Assembly (NCBI GenBank): GCA_019400425.1
Contig: JAFREE010000272.1
Location: forward strand, 1 to 20,228
Length of the DNA: 20,228 nt
Reading direction: 5' to 3'
Source: Hymenochaete sp. R1
Lineage: Eukaryota; Basidiomycota; Agaricomycetes; Hymenochaetales; Hymenochaetaceae
The notes beneath the pieces were generated by a model that saw only the letters and a program-made list of their open reading frames with translations, made no database searches and was not told the origin of the DNA. Positions 11,522 through 20,228 of this stretch are shown one piece after another. Every line of letters begins with the position of its first letter. Positions within the stretch are counted from its first letter, which is position 1. The position numbers and the translations under genes were made by a program.

Positions 11522-11566
11522 GTCACTATGAGTGACAGTGACATGTCACCACTACAGTCACGTCAC
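11522..11566. repeat. Cluster of GTCAC/GTGAC motifs
   Basis: In 45 bp GTCAC occurs at 11522, 11545, 11557 and 11562, and its complement GTGAC at 11532 and 11538. Positions 11538-11549 form a 12-bp perfect palindrome (GTGACATGTCAC). CACTA also occurs (11549-11554 region). Clustered short motifs of this sort are typical below the ends of CACTA-type elements, but no matching right-hand cluster was found. Confidence 0.6.
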
Positions 11567-11733
11567 GCTGCCCCACTTCTCTCCACAGCGCGCAGCACAG
11601 TGCGCAGTACTAGACTACGTATACCAGTGTGCCCCTACCGTAACCGTACCACACTCGTGGTCTCACAGACTGTTCTTCTGATTGCAGCATGCAGACCTTC
11701 CCAAGAACCTCTTTGCCTGTTTTCTTGGTGTTT

Positions 11734-11754
11734 GCGAGCCATTGGATGGCTCGC
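11734..11754. repeat. Hairpin with 9-bp perfect stem
   Basis: The arms GCGAGCCAT and ATGGCTCGC are separated by TGG. A weaker 7-bp inverted pair (CCAAGAA and TTCTTGG) lies just before it at 11701-11727. There is no tRNA or terminator context. Confidence 0.6.
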
Positions 11755-12271
11755 CTCAGTTCACAGCTACCAACGATCGTTAACGTTTGTTACATGTGTT
11801 TCGAGCATTCCAGGTCGAACCCACAACAGGCACATAGTATTTGCAGGATATAAAAAATACATAATCATAGTATATATAATGACATAGTGTTCGCTCGTGA
11901 GAGCAGAACTTTTTGGAGTATTTGAATAGGGAAAATGGGATAAGAAACATAAAACTGAGAACGTTCTTTACAGAAGTCTGGTCAGGGATGGAGCAGGCTA
12001 CCTGTTAAGACCTGGTTGGCCGCGACCCTCTGGTCGGGCCGACGACTGACAAAAGAAACACCTTAAGGACTTACGCATCTGGAAATCACTAGTACTGTAG
12101 GCCATCAATTAGTTAGTAACTACTGAGATATGATCCGCACACCCGCTCGCCGCTGGCAGCCAGCCGCACGCGCCTTGCACACCCCAATTCGATCCACCGA
12201 CGCACCGCTTCTTTCGTGTGACTCGCGAAAGTAGCACCCACGAAGATAACACTCGACTTCTCAAGGGTTCT
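11755..12271. other. Upstream region of the transposase gene
   Basis: This is the roughly 500 bp before the transposase ATG. It contains an AT-rich patch (11850-11890, including TATATAA) and a G+C hairpin near 12017-12039. No gene was found. The left end of the putative element probably lies here or further left, but no terminal repeat could be recognised. Confidence 0.4.
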
Positions 12272-15200
12272 ATGTCTGGGCTGAGCCCCAATGAGCTACT
12301 TTGCCCATGCCATTGTGCACGGTGTAATGGGAAACCCCAATCAAGGAGGACAAACATTACCCATCGAAGGGTGAGTGTCAGCAGCGTCTGTCCTTGAATG
12401 CATTGAAGAAGAGTTTTCCTCGACGTGAGATTGACCTTGATCTTCTGCAGTGGCAAAGAAATGAGCTACAGACGAATATACGTAAACGTGCCGAAGAAGA
12501 GACGGTGCTTAAAGGAAATTTCGTGCCCACATGTAGTGCCGCAGCAGACGCAGATCTAGAGGAGCAAGAGCCGATTTGGCCTTGTCCGAATATATCGCCT
12601 CCCAAAGTACAGGTAAATATATCTCCACATTATCAGGACTGTCGCTTTCATGCTCAGTGAATTAAGAGTGAAGCCTCTCAGGCTGTTCATAGATTTCTAC
12701 GACGCCCTTCACGAATAAACGGATCTAAAGCCTGTACAACTAATAACAAGGCGCAGCTAGAAATGCACAGGAAGCAATTGGGCACACAATTAGAAAGGGT
12801 CGCAATGTTCAAAGAGAAACACGCTTCGTTACTTGCTGGAAATCTTCCGTCGCCCCAAATATACCTCGAAATAGTGGCTGAAGCAAGGCGCATTGGACAG
12901 GATATCTCGTCAACGCTTCAAACCCTCCCTCCTTCTCAAAATCACAATGTACTGGAGCAAGCAAAGAGGGAAGTTGAAGACTTTGCCGATAAGTTGAAGA
13001 AGCCCACAAATTTGATACTGACCGGTGAGTTCAAAATGCACCACAGAAGCTGAGACGTAAGGTAACCTATCTGGGCATTTCTTTAGACGGGAACAGAAAG
13101 CATCCGCTTTTCATGACCTCTCCATTTGTGGCAGCCGCTTTGTACACGGTGTTGATTTTAGATGCAGTTGAAGGTGTATCGCGTTCTCGATGCAGCTCGA
13201 TTCTCAAAATCCTCCGTAACGGTGCGATCACCAATCCCAGTCCATCCTCAATACGAATACCAAAGGACGTTAGGACGGTTCGAAAGATATGTCATATTTC
13301 CGTACAGGCTACTGAATTTGCCTCCTGTCCTTCCTGTTCGACATGCTACACTCCGATATTCAAAGACAGAATCCCCATTTACCCTCGCAATTGCACTGCA
13401 AAACGCTTTCAGAGCAGCGGGGAGTGCGGTGCCCGGATGACGAAATCGGGAGTGTCGGGACGCTATAGTATAAGGGTTCCAATCAAACCCTTCCTAGTTC
13501 AGGACTTAAATGCCTACATAGGTCGATTGCTTGGCCAGTCGGATGTACTCGCATATATGAAGAAAAGCTCGCCTCCTTGCACGACCGGCTCGCTTTACGA
13601 CATTAAGGACGGGTCTGCAATACAGGAACTTCCCGGCCCGGATGGTCTCCCTTTCTTGGGAGGGGGGAAAGACAATGAGCTGAGGTTAGTTTTGGCCTTA
13701 TCAGTGGATGGATTCAATCCATTCCACCTCAAACAAGCAGGAAAATCCGTCTCCGTCTCTCACATCACCATGAGCTGTCTCAATCTTCCCCCGCACTTCA
13801 GAAACAAGCCCGAAAATCTCTATCTTGCAGCCATCATCCCTGGACCATCCGAGCCCCCCACTGCTGCAATAAACCATTACATGGCGCCCATTGTCGATAT
13901 GTTGTTCCACTCGTGGGAGCATGGCACATGGTTTTCCGTTGGCGGCTTCGCCATTCTAGTACGATGCGCAGTCGCTTGTTTAGTTGCAGATCTACCAGCA
14001 GCTCGAAGGGTGGGGGGTATGGCATCGCACAGTGCGAACCTGTTCTGCTCCTTGTGTGAACTCAGGAAAGGGGAAAGGTCAAACTTGCATCCCGAAAGCT
14101 GGCCTATGAGAAGCTACGACAAAGTTCTCTCTTCCGCCAAGCAATGGCGTGACGCTCAAAGCGAAACTGCTCAAGCAAAGTTGTTTCAGACTACGGGAGT
14201 TAGGTGGTCGGAGCTTCTGAGGCTTCCTTACTGGGACCCTACGAAACATATTGTCGTGGATGGCATGCATAACTTGTTCCTAGGCCTTTCTCAGCACCAT
14301 ATAAGGAAAATTCTTGGCATTGGTCAACAAACCTTGAAGTCAAGGAAGAAGACAGATCGTTCCAAGAAGACTCAATTTTTTCCCAGCATGAAGCCAACGG
14401 AACGGTCAGGACAGTTGGACAGGGAGTTGCACGTATCGGATGCCGACCATGATGAGAAGGCAGGTAGGGCAGCGGGAAAAGGAGATCATGATAGCGCCTT
14501 AACAGTAAGTTTTTAAGAAATCCCTTCATAGTGGGTAATGATAACTTGATATTTAGATGGAAGGTTCTTCTCTGGATCCATCGTCAGACGGTGCCGCGTT
14601 TCTGGGGCTTATTGGCGACGATTTTTTCAACGACGCCCACCAAACGAGAAACCAGCCCACGGCTCTAAGCAAATCGGAAGTACAGATGCTCAGGGATACG
14701 ATAAAGAACACGGTTAGACCGCGGTGGCAGGCATGCCCTCCTCATAATATTGGTGAACCCAGCCATGGAAAGCTGACCGCCGACCAATGGAGATCTCTCA
14801 TGGAATTCGACCTGCCTCTGGCTCTAGCCAAGAGCCTTAGAAATAAATTGGAGATGACATCCGACAGCGACCGATTGAGCAAGCTCTTAGAGAGTACACT
14901 CTTGTTGGGAACCGCCATTGCTTGGGGCACATCTCGAAGGATATCAATTGAATCTAGGGACAAATATTTGTCATGCATGCAAAAATACTTGCAATCTGTG
15001 CTTGATTTGAAACCTGGATCATCGTTGCTACCGAATCACCACGGTTCATTACACTTTGGTACCTACCTTGAGAGGTACGGTCCGGCGCATGGATGGTGGA
15101 CATTTCCCTTTGAAAGGGTAGTCGGGTTACTGCAGCGAATCGGCACTAATGGAAAATTGGGTACGTAGTCCTTCCCATGAAAGCTTCCTTATGCATACAA

Positions 15201-16034
15201 GCAATATTTCAGGTCAATTAGAAGGGACGATGCTGCGATCCTTCTGTGCCATTGCAAACGCCAGGATCTACTTGCGCAACTATCCTGAGCGAAGTGCGCT
15301 CTTACAACAATTTGACGCTCTCGAAGATGGTAATACCCTTCGATCGTTCTATACATGCGAAAACTCCCTTTGTTCGGATACGAATTTTGACGGTCCAGAG
15401 GTCGCAAGTTCCAAGGAATCAGTCACAGTATCGGAAGATGTCAGAGTGCGGAGTGAGGAGATCGCATGGGATAAAGGGAAGATATTAGGCCAGGAACTGA
15501 AGGAATTGCAGTCCGCAGCAGAACCCTTCATATGTGATTTACGACACAGGTATGAAAATTGGTTAGCCCCAGCCTGGTTTTACCGCCAAAAATCCTTGAA
15601 AGTCCGAGGTGTAGTCTATATGGACAGCACGTCTCGCGCAATAGGGGACTCGATCGTGTTCTACCAACCTTACGACAGCTCTTTTTTTGTACCCGGCAGG
15701 ATACGTCACATTGGGTGGGTACCTGTGCCCGTCGGGGAAGGAATTTATCATAAGGAGTATTTCTTTGCTTGCCAAAGGTTTTTAGAGGCGCCAACCTTGG
15801 AAACTTCCAAGTTCTCTCATATTTTTTCAGCTTTCCCCGAATTCAAACTCAGCTTGTGGTCGGATAGTTTTAGCACAGAAATAGAGGTCTTTCCCGCCAA
15901 AAATAGGCTATGTCATGCTAATATGGCGATTTGGCGGCCTGAGGTTGTGGTGCTGAAGCAACTGGATAGGGTGAGTGTCTCTAGCACACTCGTGTCATTT
16001 GCCTGGATTTTGATCGCGATTTTAGGAGCTATAG
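12272..16034 (+). CDS. Tnp2-like transposase (CMC: CACTA/Plavaka group), apparently intact
   Basis: Predicted exons: 12272-12370, 12451-12612, 12682-13024, 13087-14504, 14557-15160, 15213-15970 and 16026-16034. All six introns (52-80 nt) have GT-AG borders and keep the frame, giving about 1,130 aa. Residues 11-20 are CPCHCARCNG and H31 follows, a likely zinc knuckle. A second Cys set (CPSCSTC, 282-288; C304, C315) precedes the Tnp2-like core: LALSVDGFNPF (D409), CLNLPP, IIPGPSEPP, FCSLC (522-525), then HIVVDGMHNLFLGL (D593). Further along are GKLTADQW and WWTFPFER (854-861), followed by LEGTMLRSFC. D409 and D593 are candidate catalytic acidic residues by analogy with CACTA transposases; the third was not assigned. 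No stop or shift was seen. The last intron is uncertain: an acceptor at 16049 or intron retention would change only the tail. Confidence 0.82.
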
Positions 16035-16140
16035 GTTTTCTGATTCTAGTCCCCGGCACATCCTAAGTACACAATGCAATGTGCACTTCCGCACCGTTTA
16101 TTGTTTGTCTGATTTCCTGTAAACCAATTTCGGGGACAAA

Positions 16141-16146
16141 AATAAA
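16141..16146 (+). terminator. Possible polyadenylation signal of the transposase gene
   Basis: AATAAA lies 107 nt after the predicted stop codon. Fungal signals are loose, so this is suggestive only. Confidence 0.4.
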
Positions 16147-17498
16147 GCACGCACACGTATGCATAAGATATCCGAGTCGTAGACGGTGAATCTGACAAAT
16201 CAGGCGAGAAAGGTGTTTTTTAGGGTGAAAGCTTGATTACCCATACTTCCGGTTACGGGTGGCAGGGAGTCATTGGCTCGTGTTATGAGTGTATCTAGCA
16301 GCAGTTCCTTCCTTTCGAGATCATCCGTGCCGAGCCGATTGATTCAGGCCCGCACCCGCACCGAGCGCCGGCGTCCGCTTAGCACCAGCATAATTACAAG
16401 CTAAACGATAACTCGGGTTCTATGTCTGGTCTAAAGATTATTGACATGATCAGCTTCAACTACATGGCTGTATTCAACTCGCCAATTATCCTATTGCATC
16501 TACGACGCCGTTCCGCATACCCTCATCAAAGGTCAGGACCAGTGGACCACTGGCAGCCCCTCGCCTGTACCCGCACCCACACAATCCGCCGCCCCGTCCA
16601 TGCATATCAGCCTACACTGGCCCTACAGCGGCTTCATGCCCCACACACTCAGAGCCAAAAGTCAGCACCATCGCGCCGCCACGCTACCCTTCGCCTCTTA
16701 ATTTTAATGGCACCGACAAGCTTTCCTGCAATATAATGCCGATATTTCACCTGCATCTTTCGTTTTCATGTGTCTAATACACATCAACATCATAATGACG
16801 CCGTCCAATGAAATGCATATCTTAAAAATCTTGCGGATGTTGCTTTAGATTGATTTGAGAAATAACTTGTACTCTTGGTCTTGGAATAGGATGAAATTTA
16901 AATGGCGCATTATGGCGGCTGGGATTCTTGTGTCCGCGGCGACTCCGCGCGTCACGACCGTCTTTAATATCGCGATTTTCACCTCTTCTTTGGTTTTTGC
17001 ATATCTACATATTCTCCCGGTAACAACTTATCAATGGTATGAAAGATGGGTCTACGGTGCATGAGGTCAAAAAATGTAGCAATATAAAAGAAATCTGTGC
17101 ATCGCCAAGGACCGGTGTTAACGACTGGGGGAAACAGCTGAGTTTCGCAGTGGCAGAAAGAACGATGTCTGCAGGTGGGAACTTTCACAGTTGTCGGGGC
17201 CTTTGAGCCTTTGAGACTGACTCTCAGGCTCCTTGAAAAACGAATTTCATTGCTCAGTCTTAAATAAATCCCATGTCTCTGAGAAGCCGTCCTTAAAGAA
17301 AGCAGAGATGCACTCTTTTACCACTTTACATTAAAAAGGCTAAGGCTAAGTAAGATAAGAATGACCGGAAGGAAAATCTGCCTGAGTTTAAACAGGGCTG
17401 AACGACAGCAATGTTATTTCAAAATCAGTCCGTCTACTCCTATGCGACGTGTGGGACCTAGAACAAAGTTAAGACTACAGATTATAGTATTAAGAGCG
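16147..17498. other. Spacer between two convergent genes
   Basis: About 1.35 kb without a supported gene. The longest plus-strand frame (16422-16736) has no homologue I recognise. Its start shares a 15-bp sequence with the transposase start. The 3' ends of both flanking genes face this spacer. Confidence 0.45.
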
Positions 17499-19086
17499 CT
17501 AGACACCCACCAGATCTGGAAGCGGAACTTCCTTTTTTCTAATGCCCAAGACCTTTCTGGACGTTGGAGGGACGCCCTGGAGCCATTTCGTATCGTAGAA
17601 ATTACGAGGTAGATTTTTAACGGGCGCTCGAGTCTCGTCGACACTACTGTGCCGATAATGGCGCTCCAATGCCGAATTGCCCCTTGTGACATACTGGCGG
17701 CGGCGGCGCTCGGGTTCATACGACTCCAAAGCCCACATTAATCGCGACACATCGTCGTTCAACCATGCCAACTTCCTTCTTCTCAGCACTTTCGGACAGC
17801 CTTCTCCGTCCGTCTCATCATCGCTCGTCCCTTTGGGTCCTAACATGGCAAGAATCTTAGTTATGGAACACGCGACGGTCTGTTCAATCCCCGCGCCTTC
17901 TGAAATTGCCACTCTACGTTTAAAAGTCTTTGAAAGCATGAGAGTTAACGAGAACTGCGATCAGTCAAAGGTACTTACGCCCGTGCGGCGGCCTGCTTGC
18001 CTCAGGACCCTCTCCGCTTCCACCTCGTCCATTCCTCTGTGATGATGTGTAAATCCCGCCCGATTGGCGGCATGCTGTCGTTGATGCCGATGCAGAACGA
18101 TTTTTTTCTGTCTGCGAGCGGCTTGCATCGCTTTCTCGAACACAAAGACAAGGGGATCACATTTTCCGGCCAGCTTGCCTAGAGTCTCTTTGTCAAGTTC
18201 GTTGTACTTTCCTGCTCTCACCAGTCCCAAAAAGTCCGCAGCAAGTAAATTAAACACGTAAACGTTATATGCTTTGTTCCTCCACGTCCAATCCACCCTT
18301 ATGGCCTGAATGGCGGGCTGCTCGGCCTCTAAGTTGAACGCAGAGAGTACCAACGGGTCGACTTGCTCTGGGAAGCGAAGACCATCTGCATCGGGCAGAA
18401 TGCCCCTTTCCCTGAGGTATGACCTGACAACTGCCTGTGAAGACCGGTGTGTTGAGAAATGTACTTTTCTAAAAATAAAAAAGCGACTCACGAAGAAAGA
18501 ATTTTGTTGCCAACTCCGATTCTTGGGGCGACGGGGTGCCTGCTCAAAGCCGAACTCATCGTCATTCAGCACTTGCTTCTCTACCTCTATCTCCTCATCT
18601 CCATCTTCATCATTGCCAATGCCGTCTTCACCATTATATCCTCCACCAAGTGATGCTGATTGGAGTGAATCATCAACAACCTTTGCTTGTAGTGAAAGAC
18701 TCTGAAGCAATCGCAGCTGTTTGGCATTGCTGTGCACAACCTGGGCGCCCAGGTCCTGAAGCTGATGAACCAATGTGTACCCGAGTTTTTCCACGATTGC
18801 ATACACCTGGGCAAGGAACTGCTCATTTCTCTGTTATGCATTCGTACGTATGCTCTTTTAATATCTCGATCGCCGAGGCGTATTTTGGCAGAAAAATATA
18901 AATGGCACATACTGAATCGATGGGTGTTTCGGCTATCATATTCCAGGACTCGATCAGGAACTTGCGAAAAAAAGTGTATGTAGATAGCGACTCACTTGCA
19001 GCATGCGTTCCGCCGCCTGGCGCTTCGTTCGTATTGCTAAATCCAGCCGAAAAATCATCACCCACGGCACGATTCGGATGGTCCAT
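17499..19086 (-). CDS. Uncharacterised protein, 444 aa, partner gene of the putative transposon
   Basis: Exons on the minus strand: 19086-18996, 18932-18913 (20 nt), 18830-18492, 18434-17979 and 17927-17499. The introns are 63, 82, 57 and 51 nt; the frame is kept and no stop occurs. The start is the first ATG after an in-frame stop. The N-terminus is polar. Residues 38-95 look helical (QVYAIVEKLGYTLVHQLQDL). An acidic stretch follows (about 104-120, NDEDGDEEIEVE), then FPEQVDPLVLSAFNLEAEQP and RVDWTWRNKAYNVYVFNLLA. A basic region comes before LGPKGTSDDETDGE (331-344), and the C-terminal part contains LPRNFYDTKWLQGV. From memory, LGPxGxSxDExD and NFYDxxWL motifs recur in agaricomycete hypothetical proteins. 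A DNA-binding accessory role like TnpA is possible but unproven. The last intron ends in AAG, a weaker acceptor. Confidence 0.72.
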
Positions 19087-19729
19087 ATCAAACGTTCCGC
19101 TCAAGATGGGTTTTCAGATTCAGAAAACGGGGAGGAAAAGGCGATGCGTGCAATGCGGATGGGGGTTGGTGTATCGCACTCGAATGGGGGCCCGGGATGA
19201 GGTTTTGTTGAGGGTAAGAACTGTTGATTGGGAAACTGCAAATTTAAAGCATGTAGCATAGCGGAACAATCACTGGCAGTTTGCCATAAGTGCCCACAAA
19301 TGAGAATACAAAAAGGCGGGAGAAAGGAGGGGATGATTTCGTTGAACTAGCTCTGCCACCCGTCGCTAACCTCGTTTTACGCCCACTAAAAAAGGAGAGC
19401 CAGGTTAATTGTTGCAGTTATCAATGCACTTAAATCGCTTGAAAGAAAAAGTGAAAATGTAGCACCTGTACATAAGCACACGTACTCCCCAGCATGAAGA
19501 ATTGCAAAGGGCCCTGGTGGCAAGCAAGCCGCTCATCGCATGCTCCCACGTCTCTTCAATCCAATATCTCCATTCCCGATCGCCGTGATGACGGACATCA
19601 AATTGGGCGACGCCCGCATCCGCCCTTCTTCATTGTGCATAAGAAAGAACAAAGGTAGAAGAATGGATTGTACAAATGCCAGTCACAGACCTGATACGAA
19701 TTTGGTGGAGGCGTAAGGGATGGATAGAA

Positions 19730-19745
19730 TAGATAGATAGATAGA
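19730..19745 (+). repeat. (TAGA)4 microsatellite
   Basis: Four tandem TAGA units are followed by an A run. Confidence 0.9.
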
Positions 19746-20069
19746 AAAAAATGGCGATGTGAATGTTGCGCGGCTTGGCGGATCCACTGAAATTCGCGCT
19801 CCAGAACACCTTGTCAGCTGCTAGCGGGAGTGAGCTAAATGAACCGACGATACATTGTACAAAAAAGGCGGCTGATTTTTATACTCGAATATCTACTCCA
19901 AGGAACATGTGCGACAGAATGGGATGAAGACAAAACGACGCATTTTGAGCAACCGAGGAACTGTTGCATTGAGATGGTCGCTTTTAAAACTAGGGAAATG
20001 GGGGTGTGCAACGTGAGCAGTGTTGCGAGCAATCAAATCGGATTTCGAGGATTGGGGAGCCTGAGGATT

Positions 20070-20084
20070 GGGGGGGGGGGGGGG
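20070..20084. repeat. Homopolymer run of 15 G
   Basis: Fifteen consecutive G residues follow AGGATT; the same AGGATTGGGG starts about 20 bp earlier. The length is probably unreliable in the assembly. Confidence 0.9.
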
Positions 20085-20228
20085 AGCGGAGAAGCGGTTC
20101 AAGGTTCCCCCCGCTGAATGGCACATTCTGGGTCCTAGACATGCAACGGGCAGTTTATGTCGAACCGAGGAATGGCGCATAAACGACTCACATCTCAGGA
20201 AGCAGAGGCGCCGCTTCATCGCTTTGTC

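Larger units (their letters stand above)
19087..20228. other. Upstream flank of the minus-strand gene, no gene seen
   Basis: About 1.1 kb with no supported gene. It holds a GATA microsatellite and a poly-G run. The promoter of the minus-strand gene and the right end of the putative transposon should lie here. No terminal repeat matching the left side was recognised by eye. Confidence 0.4.

Noticed and set aside
11734..11825. Possible tRNA (GGTCGAACCC resembling a T-arm, hairpin upstream)
   Set aside because: The B-box lacks the conserved T of GGTTCGA, no A-box or acceptor stem pairs, and the spacing is wrong.
11464..11828. Solo LTR (polypurine tract, then TGTTAC up to ACAACA)
   Set aside because: The TGTT and AACA ends are only 4 bp, the flanking 5-mers differ (GAAGT and GGCAC), and no primer-binding site or second LTR exists.
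16422..16736. Plus-strand 104-codon frame, or a shifted frame with a Pro-rich, LTR-retroelement-like tail
   Set aside because: There are no recognisable gag or polymerase motifs and the composition is low complexity; it is kept only as spacer.
18310..18901. Plus-strand frames of 121-131 codons
   Set aside because: They are antisense to exons 3 and 4 of the 444-aa gene and Ser-rich because of its acidic stretch.
11500..20228. Terminal inverted repeats of the putative transposon
   Set aside because: By-eye comparison of the left flank with the reverse complement of the right flank gave no match long enough to report; borders are left open.

Overview
The window looks like nuclear DNA of a basidiomycete fungus, most likely an agaricomycete. 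The reasons are short introns of about 50-80 nt with GTRNGY donors, CTRAY-like branch sites and YAG acceptors, a Tnp2/Plavaka-type transposase of the sort common in mushroom genomes, and decayed fungal genes. No bacterial operons, tRNA, rRNA or CRISPR array was seen. Every call comes from reading the sequence; no database search was possible.

Positions 1 to about 11,900 are a gene graveyard. In order they hold: a coding scrap cut by the left edge; a decayed unknown gene (minus strand, 542-1023); a cytosolic-type Hsp70 pseudogene (1209-3542) lacking both ends, frameshifted, and split by a 756-bp piece of another intron-containing gene lying in reverse (2411-3166); an uncharacterised open frame (4062-4844); an 11-bp minisatellite (5325-5478); a decayed WD40/M20 gene resembling DUG2 (5687-6410), joined in frame to the C-terminal piece of an FAD-dependent monooxygenase (6411-6907); minus-strand coding scraps between 7.46 and 8.83 kb; a 191-codon open frame (minus, 9889-10464); and a 27-bp minisatellite (10926-11054). 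A 19-bp exact inverted repeat (76-94 and 4036-4054) brackets the Hsp70 module.

Positions 12,272-19,086 carry the only genes whose frames appear fully intact. They are two convergent multi-exon genes. The first (+, seven exons, about 1,130 aa) is a Tnp2-like transposase of the CMC (CACTA/Plavaka) group. The second (-, five exons, 444 aa) is a protein I cannot assign a function, but its sequence style recalls hypothetical proteins recurrent in agaricomycete genomes. I infer that they form one two-gene DNA transposon, or two abutting elements. I could not find terminal inverted repeats by eye, so its borders are unresolved. The flanks (11.05-12.27 kb and 19.09-20.23 kb) hold only simple repeats and short palindromes.

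The window therefore appears to be a repeat-rich, recombination-prone region where pieces of at least four unrelated cellular genes have been cut, inverted and joined, next to a possibly still intact transposon.
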